Assembly (NCBI GenBank): GCA_043228905.1
Contig: JBHGNT010000003.1
Span: 16,120,001-16,184,000 of the forward strand
Length of the DNA stretch: 64,000 nucleotides
Origin: Azolla caroliniana
Taxonomy: Eukaryota > Polypodiophyta
Direction of reading: 5' to 3'
Under the pieces are notes generated by a model. The model was not told the origin of the DNA, ran no database searches, and saw only the letters and a list, made by a program, of their open reading frames with translations. A program made the translations under genes and the position numbers. Below, in pieces: positions 11,366-22,961 of the stretch. Position 1 is the stretch's first letter. The number at the start of each line of letters is the position of its first letter.

Positions 11366-11884
11366 ATCCGACGACAAGATAAATAAATAAATATATATAT
11401 ACATATACAAGGAGGGCAAGTAAAGATTCAAACCTTGCACCTCCAAGTTATGAGTCAATTGACTTACCACTAAACCAAGATATTTAGTTGAAATTATATT
11501 TCTATCATCATACTTTTACATGTAAATTCTCATACATGAGAGCTAAAATGAGTGACATGGTTATCATGCACCACATGTAATACATGAGCGCCATATGGCA
11601 AACATGCATTTTATGCATGTCTTGTACCGTCACATGCATCATATGCATGGGGGCATCTATAAAAGGATAGATAAAAATGTATTATGGATCCATGTATGAA
11701 CTAAGAAATTAATGAGAAGAAAATTCATTGATGATATATCTTGTTTCTTAAATCAAGAGTTAAAATCTTAATCTCAATATCTCTCTCTTGGCCATATCAA
11801 TCTTTCTCAATCTAAGTCAAGCGTTTAATCTTAATCTCTTTCTCTCTGTCTATCTATCCTAAATACTTTCTCGCTAAGCTTGGT
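11366..11884 (+). repeat. LTR-like segment with antisense tRNA-like module
   Basis: An AT-rich segment with a TATA box (TCTATAAAAGG near 11658) and a C/T-rich downstream part, as in U3-R-U5. On the minus strand, 11424-11477 holds an A-box-like TGGTTTAGTGG and a B-box-like GGTTTGAATCT whose starts are 43 bases apart. Between them, CTCATAAC resembles a Met (CAT) anticodon loop. Acceptor-stem pairing is lost. Exact LTR ends are unclear. Confidence 0.55.
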
Positions 11885-11987
11885 GCGAACTTCGATCCTT
11901 CCGGTCCAGAACCTTGGTGGTTCCGCCTCGCGATCCGCGCCTAGTGATGGATCTTCACGACAACGTCACCAAATCGCAACCACCCGT

Positions 11988-12329
11988 CCTTGCATGAAGC
12001 TTGACTACCAAAAGCTAGGCCCCTTCCGTATCCTCGAGCACGTTAACCCAGACGCCTTCCGGTTAGCGTTTTCCCCCACATTTCGGCTTCACAATGTTTT
12101 CCACGTCTCTCTCCTCTAACTCTACCATCCTTCTCACATTCCAGCACAACAACCTCCTCTGCCGCCCAAGGAATTATTGACAAGTGAGGAGTACAAGGTT
12201 GACTGGAACCTCGACTCCCGCTTATGTCGACAAAGCATTCAATACTTGGTCCTATGGAAAGGTTACCCTCTTTCAGATGCCACATGGGAATCAATTACAC
12301 ATTTACAAAATGTGCCGATACCCTCATAA
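11988..12329 (+). pseudogene. Ty3/gypsy pol 3' end with chromodomain
   Basis: The frame encodes the post-integrase motif KLGPFRILEHV, then LHNVFHVSLL, the usual HPVFHVS-type motif. An internal TAA follows, then a chromodomain-like segment (YLVLWKGYPLSDATWE) ending in TAA at 12327. It is the tail of a chromovirus other than G1, followed by its own polypurine tract and 3' LTR. Everything upstream of the integrase C-terminus is missing. Confidence 0.82.
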
Positions 12330-12371
12330 ACTGGCCGTGGGTGTTAGGAGGTGGCCTTAGAGGGGGGATAA

Positions 12372-12698
12372 TGGCATTGAGCTACATATGCATCCTTGTA
12401 CCAAATCTAACTTCATGTAGTGTAGATTGAAACATTGGAAGTTCCTAGCTTGCATGCATCCTCATTTCTAGCTTGTAGACATTCTGATGCATTCTCTATT
12501 GCATGCATCCTCATGCATTCTATATTTCTAGCTGGCTTACATAGCCCTACCTTCTTGTATAAATAGTCAGGGGCACCTTGATTCTAATCAAGGTGAACAA
12601 CACCAGTTACGGATTCTATAAGTTGAGTTCTTGTTCTTTTCCTCTCTCTTGTTTTCTAGTCTTGTCTTCGCTCTACTCTATTATACTTGTCCGTGACA
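12372..12698 (+). repeat. 3' LTR of the truncated chromovirus
   Basis: Begins TGGCATTGAGC just after the purine tract AGAGGGGGGATAA and ends CCGTGACA. A TATA box (TGTATAAATAG) lies near 12560, and GCATGCATCC short repeats are present. The boundaries rest on TG/CA ends and the purine tract only, since no second copy is in the window. Confidence 0.65.
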
Positions 12699-12819
12699 GA
12701 CAAAGCCACAACCTTCTGAAGTCGTGACTGCCACAACACCACTCCCCTTGCATAGGTCATCACGTACCCTGAGGTGGATCGACTTGAGTCTATATCCCCC
12801 TACATGTCCGCGTTCCATT
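12699..12819 (-). pseudogene. Copia RNase H fragment (family A)
   Basis: Read on the minus strand, it encodes SRSTSGYVMTY and WQSRLQKVVALS. This matches the RNase H segment of the family-A copia elements at 18840-18940 and 46540-46620. It is about 40 codons long, cut on both sides by LTRs. Confidence 0.75.
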
Positions 12820-13383
12820 TAAATATTCCAAATAAGCATGATAGAAAAAGTTATTCATGCATACACACTTAGGTTAAATGAAAAAGTATGATAGAAAAGC
12901 TAATTAGGCACATGTAGTGTGCAAGAACACTTCAGTTAAAGGAAAAGCATGATAGGAAAAGTTAATCATGGACATGTAGTGTGCATGTACACTAGAGTTA
13001 GAAAAGGCATAATGCTTGCATGTGGTAAACTTAGTCTCTCCCATCACTATATAAGGGTGGGGAGCAAATTTTAATGTTGTTGATTTTGGGGTTTTTGATT
13101 ACAATCTAAATATTGATTAATATAATACTTGTGGGACTCACAAATTTTGATTGCTTTTCTCAATCTACTCTAATCTATAATTCTAAATTATTTCCTTTTA
13201 CTAAGTCTATGATTTTAATATGAAGTGAAACTAATTCGCTATATTCGTGGGATTCTTGAATTTCTATCTCTTTCTTCAATCTATTCATATTCTTTTCTTC
13301 CTTAGTATTCTCCTCCTCCTAGTCCAAAACCCTAGCGGTTCCCACCCGACTCACACAACGATCTGGCGCCGAAAGGCACGACA
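12820..13383 (+). repeat. G2 5' LTR, truncated
   Basis: Matches the G2 3' LTR from about 16926 onward and ends GGCACGACA. The first ~200 bp, including the tRNA-like module, are missing. A TATA-like ACTATATAAGG lies near 13050. Confidence 0.85.
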
Positions 13384-13387
13384 CAAT

Positions 13388-13403
13388 TGGTGAACCCGAC
13401 GTG
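13388..13403 (+). promoter_or_regulatory. Putative G2 primer binding site
   Basis: TGGTGAACCCGACGTG sits four bases after the LTR end. The same 16-mer follows the G3 LTR (27390-27405), and a one-base variant follows the T1 LTR. The position fits a PBS. Its complement ends in CCA, but I cannot assign the tRNA with certainty. Confidence 0.65.
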
Positions 13404-13406
13404 AAA

Positions 13407-14990
13407 ATGGACGGTAAGGAGATGGAGAATCAACAAGAGATTAACAACATGATGATGATGTTTGAGCGGATGCTACAAGAACAACGCGCGATGTCAGAGA
13501 TTGCGGTGGTAGTGGAGCGGCTCGTGCAATGAAACAAGCAATTCAATGGGAAGGATGTGTGACCGCGTTATTTGTGGGAGTACAAGGCGGAGATGCTATG
13601 GTTTGGAGTACTGGAAGGATTGCAAGTGACATCCTTCAATCAAGTGGCTACTGATGGGCTTCAAGGGAGTATCCACGGGATACGACAACAAAATCTGACG
13701 TGGGCGGTATCATGAATACATAGGCATCATGGCTTCATTTGGGCTTGAACCCAAGACCTTGTAATATATAATCAAGAACTTAACCATTAGGATAGCGTAT
13801 GATTATATAAAATAATAAAAGCTCCTTGTTATTAGATTGATTATTGTAAATGTTCTAGAGCATTCTAGAACATTCTAGAACATCCTAGAACATCTTAGAA
13901 TATTCTAGGTCAAGAACATTATAGAACATTATAGAAACCACTAGGCTATTCTATAGGAACCTATAAATATGGACATACAATTCTTCTCAAACCAATTTGA
14001 ATCAAACTGTTAGAACCAAGAGAAAAGATAGAGTGGTAGAAAAAAGATGTAAAGAGATCACGAGAAGAGAGGAATGAAATGATAAGAGAAGAATGAATGT
14101 ATTAGTAAGATAGAATGAAGATGGATACAAGAAAGGTGATGAAAGTTGATTCGAATTGGTTTTAGAAGAATTATATGTCCATATTTATAGGTTCCTATAG
14201 AATAGCCTAGTGATTTCTAGAATGTTCTAGAATGTTTTATAACATTTACAATAATCAATCTATTACAAGTAGCTTTTATTGTTTTATATAATCATATGCT
14301 ATCTTAATGGTTGGGTTCTTGATTATGTATTACAAGGTCTTGCGTTCAAGCCCAAGTGAAGCCATGATGCTTATGTATTCATGACAAGCGGTGTTTGAAG
14401 AAGTGCTGAAGACCACATTCGCTATCGAGGACTCCTTGAAGGCAACGCAGAGAGGATTCGAAGATTGGGTGGAAATATTAGACAAGGGGCTGAAGGTCCT
14501 CGATGTGTTTTTGGCATTCGAAAGTCAATTCGGTAGGTTGTTCGTGAGAGATCAAGTTATCCTCGCACCGGACAAGGTGATCATGTTCTTACGAGTTGTG
14601 GACGTCTGGGACTAGAACGATCTTGGAGTGCTTCTAGAGGACACGACTACTGAGAGTGGCCTCGCCAATACATGGGAAAACTTGTGGGATATCGTCGCGT
14701 GACACACAAAGAGGGGGCAATGGCTCGGTAATAAAGAAAAGAGAATTTTGGAACCAATCTCGAGACCAAGACCTGGATTGGAAGATCACCAACCACGACC
14801 TCGGGAGACTACGACCGAAAAGGGAATCAATGCAACCACGGTGGAGCAATTTCTCAAGGAGATGGAAAATCTCAAGATTGCTATGGTGAAGAAATTGGAA
14901 GACTGTCCCACGAGTTCCAAGTATATGGACCATTGATGCATATGGTGCGATAGCACCGAACATGATCGGAAATATTGCGATGAACACGAG
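13407..14990 (+). pseudogene. G2 Gag, interrupted
   Basis: The ATG at 13407 starts a Gag related to G3 (MMMMFERMLQEQ; later VFEEVLKTTFAIEDS). A TGA at 13530 replaces an Arg codon of G3. The palindromic insertion occupies 13709-14387, and Gag homology resumes at 14388. A CCHC knuckle (CIWCDSTEHDRKYC) is encoded near 14937-14978, preceded by a stop. The capsid-like domain packages RNA in intact relatives. This copy is non-functional. Confidence 0.8.
13709..14387. mobile_element. Palindromic LTR-derived insertion
   Basis: A 679-bp insertion flanked by the 5-bp duplication GCGGT (13704-13708 and 14388-14392). The two arms of about 300 bp are inverted copies. On the minus strand, 14386 down to 14008 reads as a complete 379-bp LTR (TGTCATGAATAC to GGTTCTAACA). 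The left arm is a partial LTR in the opposite orientation. Both arms carry CCTATAAATATGG TATA boxes, TTCTAGAACA repeats and a tRNA-like module (13741-13794 and 14300-14353). The LTR end matches the LTR remnant at the start of G4 (22881-22906). Confidence 0.85.
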
Positions 14991-15406
14991 GATCTACGAC
15001 GGGATCTCATCTACTACGAGGGAAATCAGATCCATTCGATGGGCTCCCGAAAAGCATTTCGATTGAACTTCCGAAATGGCGGCATGAAGGTCCTAGAGGA
15101 GGTGATTGTGGCAAAAAGCAATTATGTCACAATTACATGTGGGAGAAACGTTTAGAGCGAAGGACCGTCTTTCTGGCCGGAAGTGCTAGAATCTCCTAGA
15201 AAACCGACTCTGGTGAGATGTGAAGCACTACAGAAGGCATCCGAGAAGCTACGGGATGGGAGTGCCCCGTAGATAAGAATAGCGTATATGCCCTATGCCA
15301 ATTACATGAGGTGTATGTAGATGAGAAACAACGGCACACGGATGATGTGGTCGGACCATCGAAGACACCGGAGAGCTAGAATTCCGAAGTAAAAGGAAAA
15401 AGGAAG

Positions 15407-16440
15407 TTGATTCCGGCATTCAAACTCGCATCGGAAATCGAAGAACAAACGGACCTAAAGAAGGTGATTGAAGAGAGAATCCTTGATAGTCGGGTGGAAT
15501 TCTCCCTTCCAGAATTGCTCGGAATTGCAAAGAAAGAGTTACATGACTTCCTCGTGGATCTCATGAAAAGAAAGAGACAAGCTACGAAAGAATCAAATGC
15601 TCCAAGGGTAAATGCAAATACCGTTCTAATGAACGATACAGAAGTAAACGATGAGATTCCGAACTCTCACTACACAAATCCACATTGGGCACGAGCAACT
15701 ATGGAGACTCCGGTTCAAATTGGAAACATCAAAGAGCCCGTAGTCGCATTGATTGATCATGGATCAGAGATCAATCTGATGTCCAAGGAGTTCTACTGGA
15801 AAGGGAAGTGTCCTATTAACGCCAATCATGGATGGAAGATTCGGGCAGCCACTAAAGCAACAGAAGACTTGTTTGCAGCTTGTCCGGATGTGACGGTGAA
15901 GATCGGAGATGTGGAGATTGACCAAAATTTCTTCGTGCAAGATGAGGTCTCATATTCTATGATCCTCAGGTAACCCTTCATCATGGCTTCACAGATGGAA
16001 ACAAAGGTTCTCGACAACGGAACGGCTTTTGCACGGATTCGACGCCAAAGCGGAGGGAAAACCGTCTAATTCCTGATTGTACCATCGAATCACGGAAGGA
16101 ACAAGACAGAGCTCTTGTCCCAAACAAAAATGGATTTTTAAAATGGATTGTTGCGGAGTGGGGAAGTGATAGCCCGAGAAGTCGTGATACCCCACACAAG
16201 AAGAAAACTCTCAGAGCAAAACAAGTGTGAATCAGTCCAGATGGGGCATCTACGTACATGGTCGTGACTAAAGAAATGAAGAAAGAACTCCGAAAAATGC
16301 AGGATGAGCTCCGGTCTGCATCAATCATAAAAGAGGATGAAGAAATCATGGGAGTAGTCAAAGAAGTGTTCTATGGGAGCACACTTCAACAACATGAAGA
16401 GCTTGTGGAAGAGAATAGCCAAGAAGATCAAGTAGTTCCG
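15407..16440 (+). pseudogene. G2 protease and downstream region
   Basis: 15407-15973 is open for 188 codons and encodes an aspartic protease with the active site written DHGSEIN, where DTG or DSG is usual. G3 has the same DHGSEIN, so this is a family trait, not a lesion. The protease would release mature Gag and Pol. Beyond 15973 homology to G3 continues in several frames (for example 16258-16446) until the deletion. Confidence 0.75.
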
Positions 16441-16717
16441 ATATAATCAGTCGAGATGTACAAAATAATTGCGGAAATGGGGCCATATGTGCTCCGCAAA
16501 GAAGAAGCAATTGTATGTACGAATTACAAGACCATAGAAAAGAAGGTGAAACCATCTGCGGAACCATTACCCGCCAATAGTGAACAAAAGAGGAAAGTGA
16601 GCTAGATTTAATAATCCACATAAGAGAAGAGGTCGAGGGTGTTTCGCATGAAGAAGAGTAACAAGTACCGGAAAGTTTGGCACATATTGGAGGATGTGCA
16701 GGTTCGGAGGCGGTGAG

Positions 16718-17486
16718 TGTCATAGTGTACTTTGTACACTACGTAAAATATGTGTGGAGTACCTAATTGCTTAAGTATAAAGAAATAGGAGAAAATACTA
16801 AAATAATTATGTTACATGCATAGGGTAAGATTTGAATCCTTTACCTCCACGTTAACAATTTCAAGCCTTACCATTGTACTAGCACATTATGACCATTAAA
16901 GATATAGTAAACTTTATCCCATGTAAATATTCTAGATAAGCATGATAGAAAAAGTTATTCATGCATACACACTTAGGTTAAATGAAAAAGTATGATAGAA
17001 AAGCTAATCAGGCACATGTAGTGTGCATGAACACTTGAGAAAAAAGGAAAAGCATTATAGGAAAAGTTAATCATGGATATGTAGTGTGCATGTACACTAG
17101 AGTTAGAAAAGGCATAATGCTTGCATGTGGTAAACTTAGTCTCTCCCATCACTATATAAGGGTGGGGAGCAAATTGTAATATTGTTAATTCTTGGGTTTT
17201 TGATTACGATCTAAATATTGATTAATATAATACTTGTGGGGCTCACAAGTTTTGATCTCTTTTCTCAATCTACTCTAATCTATCTAAATTATTTCATTTT
17301 ACTAAGTCTATGATTTTAAATATGAAGTTTTAAAACTAATTCACTATATTCATGGGATTCACGAATTTCCATCTCTTTCTTCAATATTCATATTATTATC
17401 TTCCTTAGAATTCTCCTCCTCCTAGTCCAAAACCCTAGCGGTTCCCACCCGAATCACGCAATGATCTAGCGCCGAACGGCACGGCA
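16718..17486 (+). repeat. G2 3' LTR
   Basis: Starts TGTCATAGTGTAC and ends GGCACGGCA, 769 bp. A TATA-like ACTATATAAGGG lies near 17155. A minus-strand tRNA-like module occupies 16829-16881 (A box TAGTACAATGG, B box GGATTCAAATC, starts 42 bases apart), about 110 bp from the LTR start. Confidence 0.85.
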
Positions 17487-18006
17487 ACGGGTTCCACAAA
17501 ACACAGACAGATCACCGTGTGTTCGTCAAAAGGTACGATGAAGGTGACTTCTGCATTCTCTTATTATATGTGGATGACATGTTGATAGTCGAACAAGACA
17601 CGAAGAGGATCTGAGCGTGAAGAAAGCATTAGGAAAGTCATTTGCCATGAAAGATCTTGAACCGGCCAAATAGATTTTAGGGATGCACATAATTCGAGAC
17701 AGAACTAAGAAAGTGCTATGGGTCTCACAAGAGATGTGACAAAGATCCTTGAAAGATTCAACAGGTCGGAAGCAAAGCCAGTCGACTCTGTGTTGCCGAC
17801 AAACTATAGGCTGAATGTTAAGCAATGCCCGAGGAGCGAAAAGGAAAGTACCATATGCCTCGGTTGTCAGTTGTTTGATGTATGCTATGGTCTGTATGAG
17901 ACCAGACATAGCATTTGTTATGGGGGCAATAAGCTGATATATGAGTAATCCAAGACGAGAACATTGGGCAATTGTCAAATGGATACTCAAGTACCTAAAA
18001 GGCACT
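17487..18006 (+). pseudogene. C5, copia RT fragment
   Basis: Encodes in shifting frames HKTQTDHRVFVK, LLYVDDML (the RT active site, near 17560-17585), ILGMHIIRDRTKKVLW and ERFNRSEAKPVDS. This is the second half of a Ty1/copia RT. It is broken by frameshifts and stops and bounded by the G2 LTR on the left and a family-A LTR on the right. Confidence 0.8.
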
Positions 18007-18479
18007 TGAGAGGAATCGTTCTCGGCCACAACCGAGATCCAAACACGCAATGGAAGAAACAGAATAGAAATAAGTTTAATGCACTTGCATAGAATGAGAC
18101 GACACACTATGTTTACGTGGAGAACCTCAAGAGGCAAAACCATGGGAGTTCACAAACTCTGAACTGGATCACTATAGAGGAGGGATATAACAATGTGAGA
18201 CTCAAAGGCAATGACCTCGAGCTCTAGCTTTGCCAAACGACGGTTACAACAGAATACTTTCTGTATTTCTCTATGTGTCTCGCTCTATACAACGATAATG
18301 ATAAAAACTCTTTATAATAACCCCTTGCCCTAGTTATATTTATACATATATAACTTTGGGTCTATTTACAAATATGGTCATCCGGAAGGTATTCGGTCCG
18401 GTTCCCTCCTTCAACTCGTCCGATCCGGCTCGTCTAGTTCTCATCCGGATCCCAACCGAAGGGACCGGTTTCCCAAATA
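18007..18479 (-). repeat. C4 LTR, copia family A
   Basis: Reverse-orientation family-A LTR. It shares the CGGTTGTGGCC terminal motif, the 'taaccgtcgtttgg' region and the TATA-containing ATATAAATATAACT with the solo LTR at 956. On its right is the purine tract read as GGAGTGAAGGGGGAGT on the minus strand, then the pol 3' end. Confidence 0.75.
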
Positions 18480-20166
18480 ACTCCCCCTTCACTCCGGCAT
18501 GCGATGTCTCGTCATTCTGATCCGTGTTTGGCATGCATCCAGCTTGTCAACTGACAACACCTTGGTTAGCATGTCTGACCCGTTCTCCTCTGTATGGATC
18601 TTCGTTGAAAATTCTTTATCTTCTACCTTCTCCTGAAGCTAGTGATATCTCCTCTGGATATTCTTGGTCTGGGAATGGTAGGCCACGTTCTTTACAAGGT
18701 GGATGAAACTTTTATTATCGTTGTAGAGCTGGTATTCCTCCTACCGGATTCCTAGCTCTTCGATGAATTTCTTCATCTAGATTACTTCCTTGTCGGTTTC
18801 TACAACCACCATGTATTCTTCGTCTGTTGTCGACAGTGCACCGAACTTCTGCAACCTCGACTTCCATGATACGGCTCCCCCTAAATAACTCATGATGTAT
18901 CTAAACGTGGACCGACTGGTATCTGCATAAGCCGACATGTCTGAATCCGTAAAGCCTTCAAATATGGGTTTACCGGAGGCGAATCGGAGGCACATACTCA
19001 AGGTGCCTTTCAGGTACCGGAGTATCCACTTGACAACGACCTAGTGTTCTCTTCCCGGATTGCTCATAAACCGGCTGACCACTCCGACTGCATATCCGAT
19101 ATCCTGTCGTGTGCACACCATTGGGAACATCAAGCTTTCAACGACAGAGGCATATGGTATCTTCATCATCTCTAACTTCTTCATCTTGGTCTTTGGGCTT
19201 TGTTTCTCGGAAAGCTTGCAGTTTCCCGGAAGTGTCGACCCAACCGGCTTCGCATCCGACATGTTGAACCTTTGAAGCACCTTTGCCACATACTTTTCCT
19301 ATGATAGCCACAATAGCTTCTTCGTCCGGTCCCGGACTATGTGCATCCCCAGTATTTGTTTTGCCGAACCCAAATCTTTCACTGAGAAGGTCTGGTTCAA
19401 GGCCTTCTTCAAATTCCCAATTTTGATTTGGTGCAGTCCGATGATTAACATATCATTCACATATAACAGGAGTATCAGGAAATTGCCTCCGTCGAATTTC
19501 TTCACAAACATCATTAGTGTTGAGGATGAACATCCTCCCTTCTCTGTGCCCTTCCGCAATTATCCGGCCTTCTTCTTCGATGAAGCACCCGAGGTGCGTA
19601 AACTGCACTTGCATCCGCTAGTCGACGATTTGTCCAACCGACACCAGGTTCTTTGTGATAGTCTGAATGTGTAGTACGTTCGTCAACTTCCCCTTTTGTC
19701 TGACATGCCTTAAAGGGACTTCTCTGACATGCACAATTGGGTGGGCGGTGTCGTCTCTAGTTTCGACAATCCTCGGTTGTTCCCATTTCTCCAAAAAAGA
19801 GAACCAGTCTTCATGGCTTGTCATGTGGTTGGACGCTCCGTAATCAACGTACGATACTTCCTCCAATTTGGAAGCAGTCTTCTTCATCAAATTAGCCTTG
19901 TGCTTCATCACAAAGGCTGACGCTTTTCCGGTCTTCCTAGTTTCAGATCCTTCTGATCCTTTCGCGTAGTGCGAGCTTTGCCAGTTTTCCTGTTCGGTCT
20001 TGCCAGATCTGGATTTATCCGAATTGGCGTGCTTCTTCCAGCACTCACTTTCTCTATGGCCTTTCTTGCCACAGTACCAACATTCCATGTCGTCCTTTCC
20101 TTACCGGTTTCCAACACTGGCTTGACTCCCCCTGCTTGTGGAGGGTTCGGAATTGCTGTCGCCACT
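18480..20166 (-). pseudogene. C4, copia element with internal deletion or chimera
   Basis: Minus strand. From right to left it encodes a CCHC knuckle (CWYCGKKGHRESEC, near 20045-20088), a protease with DYGAS in place of DSGAS, and the GRMFIL motif. A jump near 19515 leads straight to the second half of RT (LLLYVNDML, Asp-to-Asn at the first catalytic Asp), then RNase H to 18500. The pre-integrase, integrase and first half of RT are missing. The Gag/protease half resembles C1 (family B), while the RT half and LTR are family A. So this is either a family-A element with a deletion or a recombinant of two families. Confidence 0.78.
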
Positions 20167-20349
20167 GACTCCCAAAAATATCCATGTACTAGGTTGGATC
20201 CATAGGCCTCTAACGGCCTACCGGTTTCATTCTGATACGGCTCCTAGTTCCGGATATCATCCAGACACCGATCTGGTTCTCTGTTCTGGATACCGATCCG
20301 GCTCTGGCTTATTCAGCCGATCCGGATCGGGTTGAGATTGCTCGCTCAA
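20167..20349 (-). repeat. Copia family-B LTR fragment
   Basis: Shares its order of motifs with the C6 LTR at 32005-32187 (AGGCCTCTAACGGCCTACCGG, CCGATCCGGCTCTGG) and ends, on the minus strand, with TGTTGAGCGAGC. Only the first ~183 bp of the LTR is present. Confidence 0.7.
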
Positions 20350-22880
20350 CACATTGTTATTGCTTGGGTCCCTTCCGGATAGTTGGGAGACAATGCTTGT
20401 CAATCTGGGCAATGTTGGACCGGAAGAAAAGATCTTATCCATGGCGATAGTGAAGTCGAGTTTGCTAAACGAAGAAGCTCACAGGAAGGGCCGAGAGTCT
20501 GTAATTGACCCGAAAGCCTTAGTTACGAAAGACTACAATAATTGGGGAAGAGGCTGGACTCGAAGTTCCCAAAATCCGTAAAAGTTGGGGACGAGGTCGA
20601 AGTGAAGAAGGAGGCCCACTTGCTTTTATTGCAGAAGGCTGAGCCACTTCTAGAAGTATTATTGGCACTTCCTGAAAGCCAAAGGGGGAACCGATAATAC
20701 GGAATTGAAGAAATATTTTGAAAGGACAAGAACGTCAACAATCGCGACAAGTGAAGAAGAACTGTTGCTTATCACCGAGGAAAGCGAGCTAAATCTTGTT
20801 AGCGACGAAACGACATGGGTCGTCGACTCCAGAGCATGGTTCCACTTGACCCCTGATAAGAAGTGCTTCTCCTCCTACAGAGCTAGAGATCATGGCTACA
20901 TAAGGATGGGAAATGAAGGTGCATGCCAAAGTGCCGACATAAGAGACGTGTGGTTGACAACGTCAACCGGGTGCAAGTTGCTGTTGAAAGATGTCAGACA
21001 CGTCTCAGAGGTTCGCTAGATGATGAAGGCTACATGGGTAGCATCCAAAACGGACTCATGAAATTCAGAAAAGGGAGCTTGATCGTGGCCTGAGCCCAGA
21101 AAATCAACACCTTATACCCGATGCATGCCCAGATCTACCGGGAAGAAGTGAACGTGGTATACGACACTACCAGTGAGCTATGGCACAAGAGGTTGTGCCA
21201 CATGAGCCAGAAGGGAATGTAGAGACTTGCCGAAGATAACCTCATTCCGGAGGTGAAAGACATGCGGCTTGAGAAGTGCACCGAATGTTTGGCTGGCAAG
21301 CAGAACCAAACCTCTTTCCGGTCAAGACCACCAACAAGACGGAAAGAACAATTGGAGCTTTTGCATATTGATGTATGCCAAGTGGACACGAAGTCTCATG
21401 CCGGGTTGCAATACTTCGTGACATTCATAGATGACCATAGTCAGAAGTTGTGGGTCTCACTGCTGAAGACAAAGGATCAGGTACTGATTGTCTTCAAGGA
21501 ACTCCACGCGAGAGTGGAAAGGGAAACCGGCCGGAAGCGAAAGGTGGTTCGAGCAGACAACGAAGGGTGAATACCGGCGGCAGTTCGAGGAGTATAGTTG
21601 GTCGAAGGGAATCCGGCTTGAATTCACAATGCTAAAGACATCGGAGCTGAACGGATTGGCTTAAAGGATGAATCAGACTGTGATGGAGAGAGTCTGAAGC
21701 ATGCTGGCACATGCTAAGCCATCCAAGAAGTTTGGGGCTGAGGTGCTGATGAAAATGAAATATGTGATAAATAGATCGCCCTCAACGCCCTTGGACGGAG
21801 ACACACCACAGAGAGTATGGACCGGTAAAGACGTGTCTTACTGGCACTTGAAGGTGTTTGTTTGTCTCGCCTACGTACATGTAGCAAAGGGCAAGAGAGC
21901 GAAATTGGACCCGAAGTCCCGACCTTGCATATTCTTTGGATACGATGATGATGAGTTTGGCTACCGAGTGTGGGACTTGGTCGACAAGAAGGTTTTCCAG
22001 CATCAAGACATAGTCTTCATAGAAGACAAGACCATTGCCGACTGGGAGTCGGAGAAGAAGATAGTGGACTCCCGATCGACCAATAGAGATCGGGTGGAAG
22101 ATGCAAGGACACATCCGGTCGGAAGCTGGATGGCAGCCGAAAACCATGATGAATCGGCCGGATTCGACAAAGAACCAAACCGACCGAAGAACAATTAGAC
22201 ACTGGAATCAGACAAGCCTCGAATCGATTTGGATGAAGAATAGACGAAGGAGTCTGTGATCAAAAACCAAGGACAAAGATACCCTCTAAGAGAGAGAAGA
22301 GTCCCCCATAGATTTTCGGATGTAGAGCATGTTTTACTTACCGATGAGGGGGAGCCGGAAAGTTTCAAAGAAGACCCACAACTGCAAGTGGTTAAGTGCC
22401 ATGCAAGATGTGATGGATTCCCTGCATGAAAACTACACATATGAATTGACAGAACTATCGAAAGCAAAAAGAGTGCTCCGGAACAAGTGGGTGTACAAGC
22501 TCAAACCGGGAGGCGCTAGAAATTCATCGAGATACAAAGACCGCATTGTGGTGAAGGGCTTCCAATAGAAGAAAGGAGTGGATTTCGATAAGATCTTCAC
22601 CCCAATAGTTAAGATGACATCCATCCGGACGGTGTTGAGTATAGTGGCAAGCATGGACCTCGAGGTAGAGCAATTAGACATCAAGATGATGTTCCTACAT
22701 AACGACCTCGAAGAAGAGATCTACATGCAACAATTGGAAGGATTCGTGAAGAAAGGGAAGAAGAACCTAGTGTGCTAGTTGAAGAAGAGCTTATATGGAT
22801 TGAAGCAAGCTCCTCAACAATGGTACCGGAAGTTTTACTCCTTCATGGCCGACCAGGGATACCACAAGACGCAGGTCGAC
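20350..22880 (+). pseudogene. C3, copia gag-pol, 3'-truncated
   Basis: Encodes, with many stops and shifts, a UBN2-type Gag (LLLGSLPDSWETML), a degenerate zinc knuckle near 20610, and a protease with DSRAW for DSGAS (20820-20840). The GAG-pre-integrase motif is LWHKRLCHMS and integrase reads HIDVCQ ... FIDDHSQ ... VRADNEG (21360-21570). RT has NKWVYKLKPGG, LDIKMMFLHNDLEE and KSLYGLKQAP. The element stops at 22880 in the middle of RT, where the G4 LTR remnant begins. No LTR of its own is visible. Confidence 0.85.
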
Positions 22881-22906
22881 CTCTATCTTCTCTCTTGGTT
22901 CTGACA
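22881..22906 (+). repeat. G4 5' LTR remnant
   Basis: The last 26 bp of an LTR (ending GGTTCTGACA). It matches the LTR end in the palindromic insertion near 14008-14034 and is followed in both by GTTTGATTCAAATT. The rest of the LTR is gone. Confidence 0.6.
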
Positions 22907-22961
22907 GTTTGATTCAAATTTCTCTCTCTCCTTTATCCTCCTCTATAAACATCACGAAACC

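Larger units (their letters stand above)
12820..17486 (+). mobile_element. G2, internally deleted Ty3/gypsy element
   Basis: A Ty3 element of the same family as G3 (26731-31636). It has a 5'-truncated left LTR, PBS, gag, protease, and a complete right LTR at 16718-17486. The RT, RNase H and integrase present in G3 are absent between about 16610 and 16717. It therefore could move only in trans, and its Gag frame is also broken. A 679-bp palindromic insertion splits gag. Confidence 0.85.
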
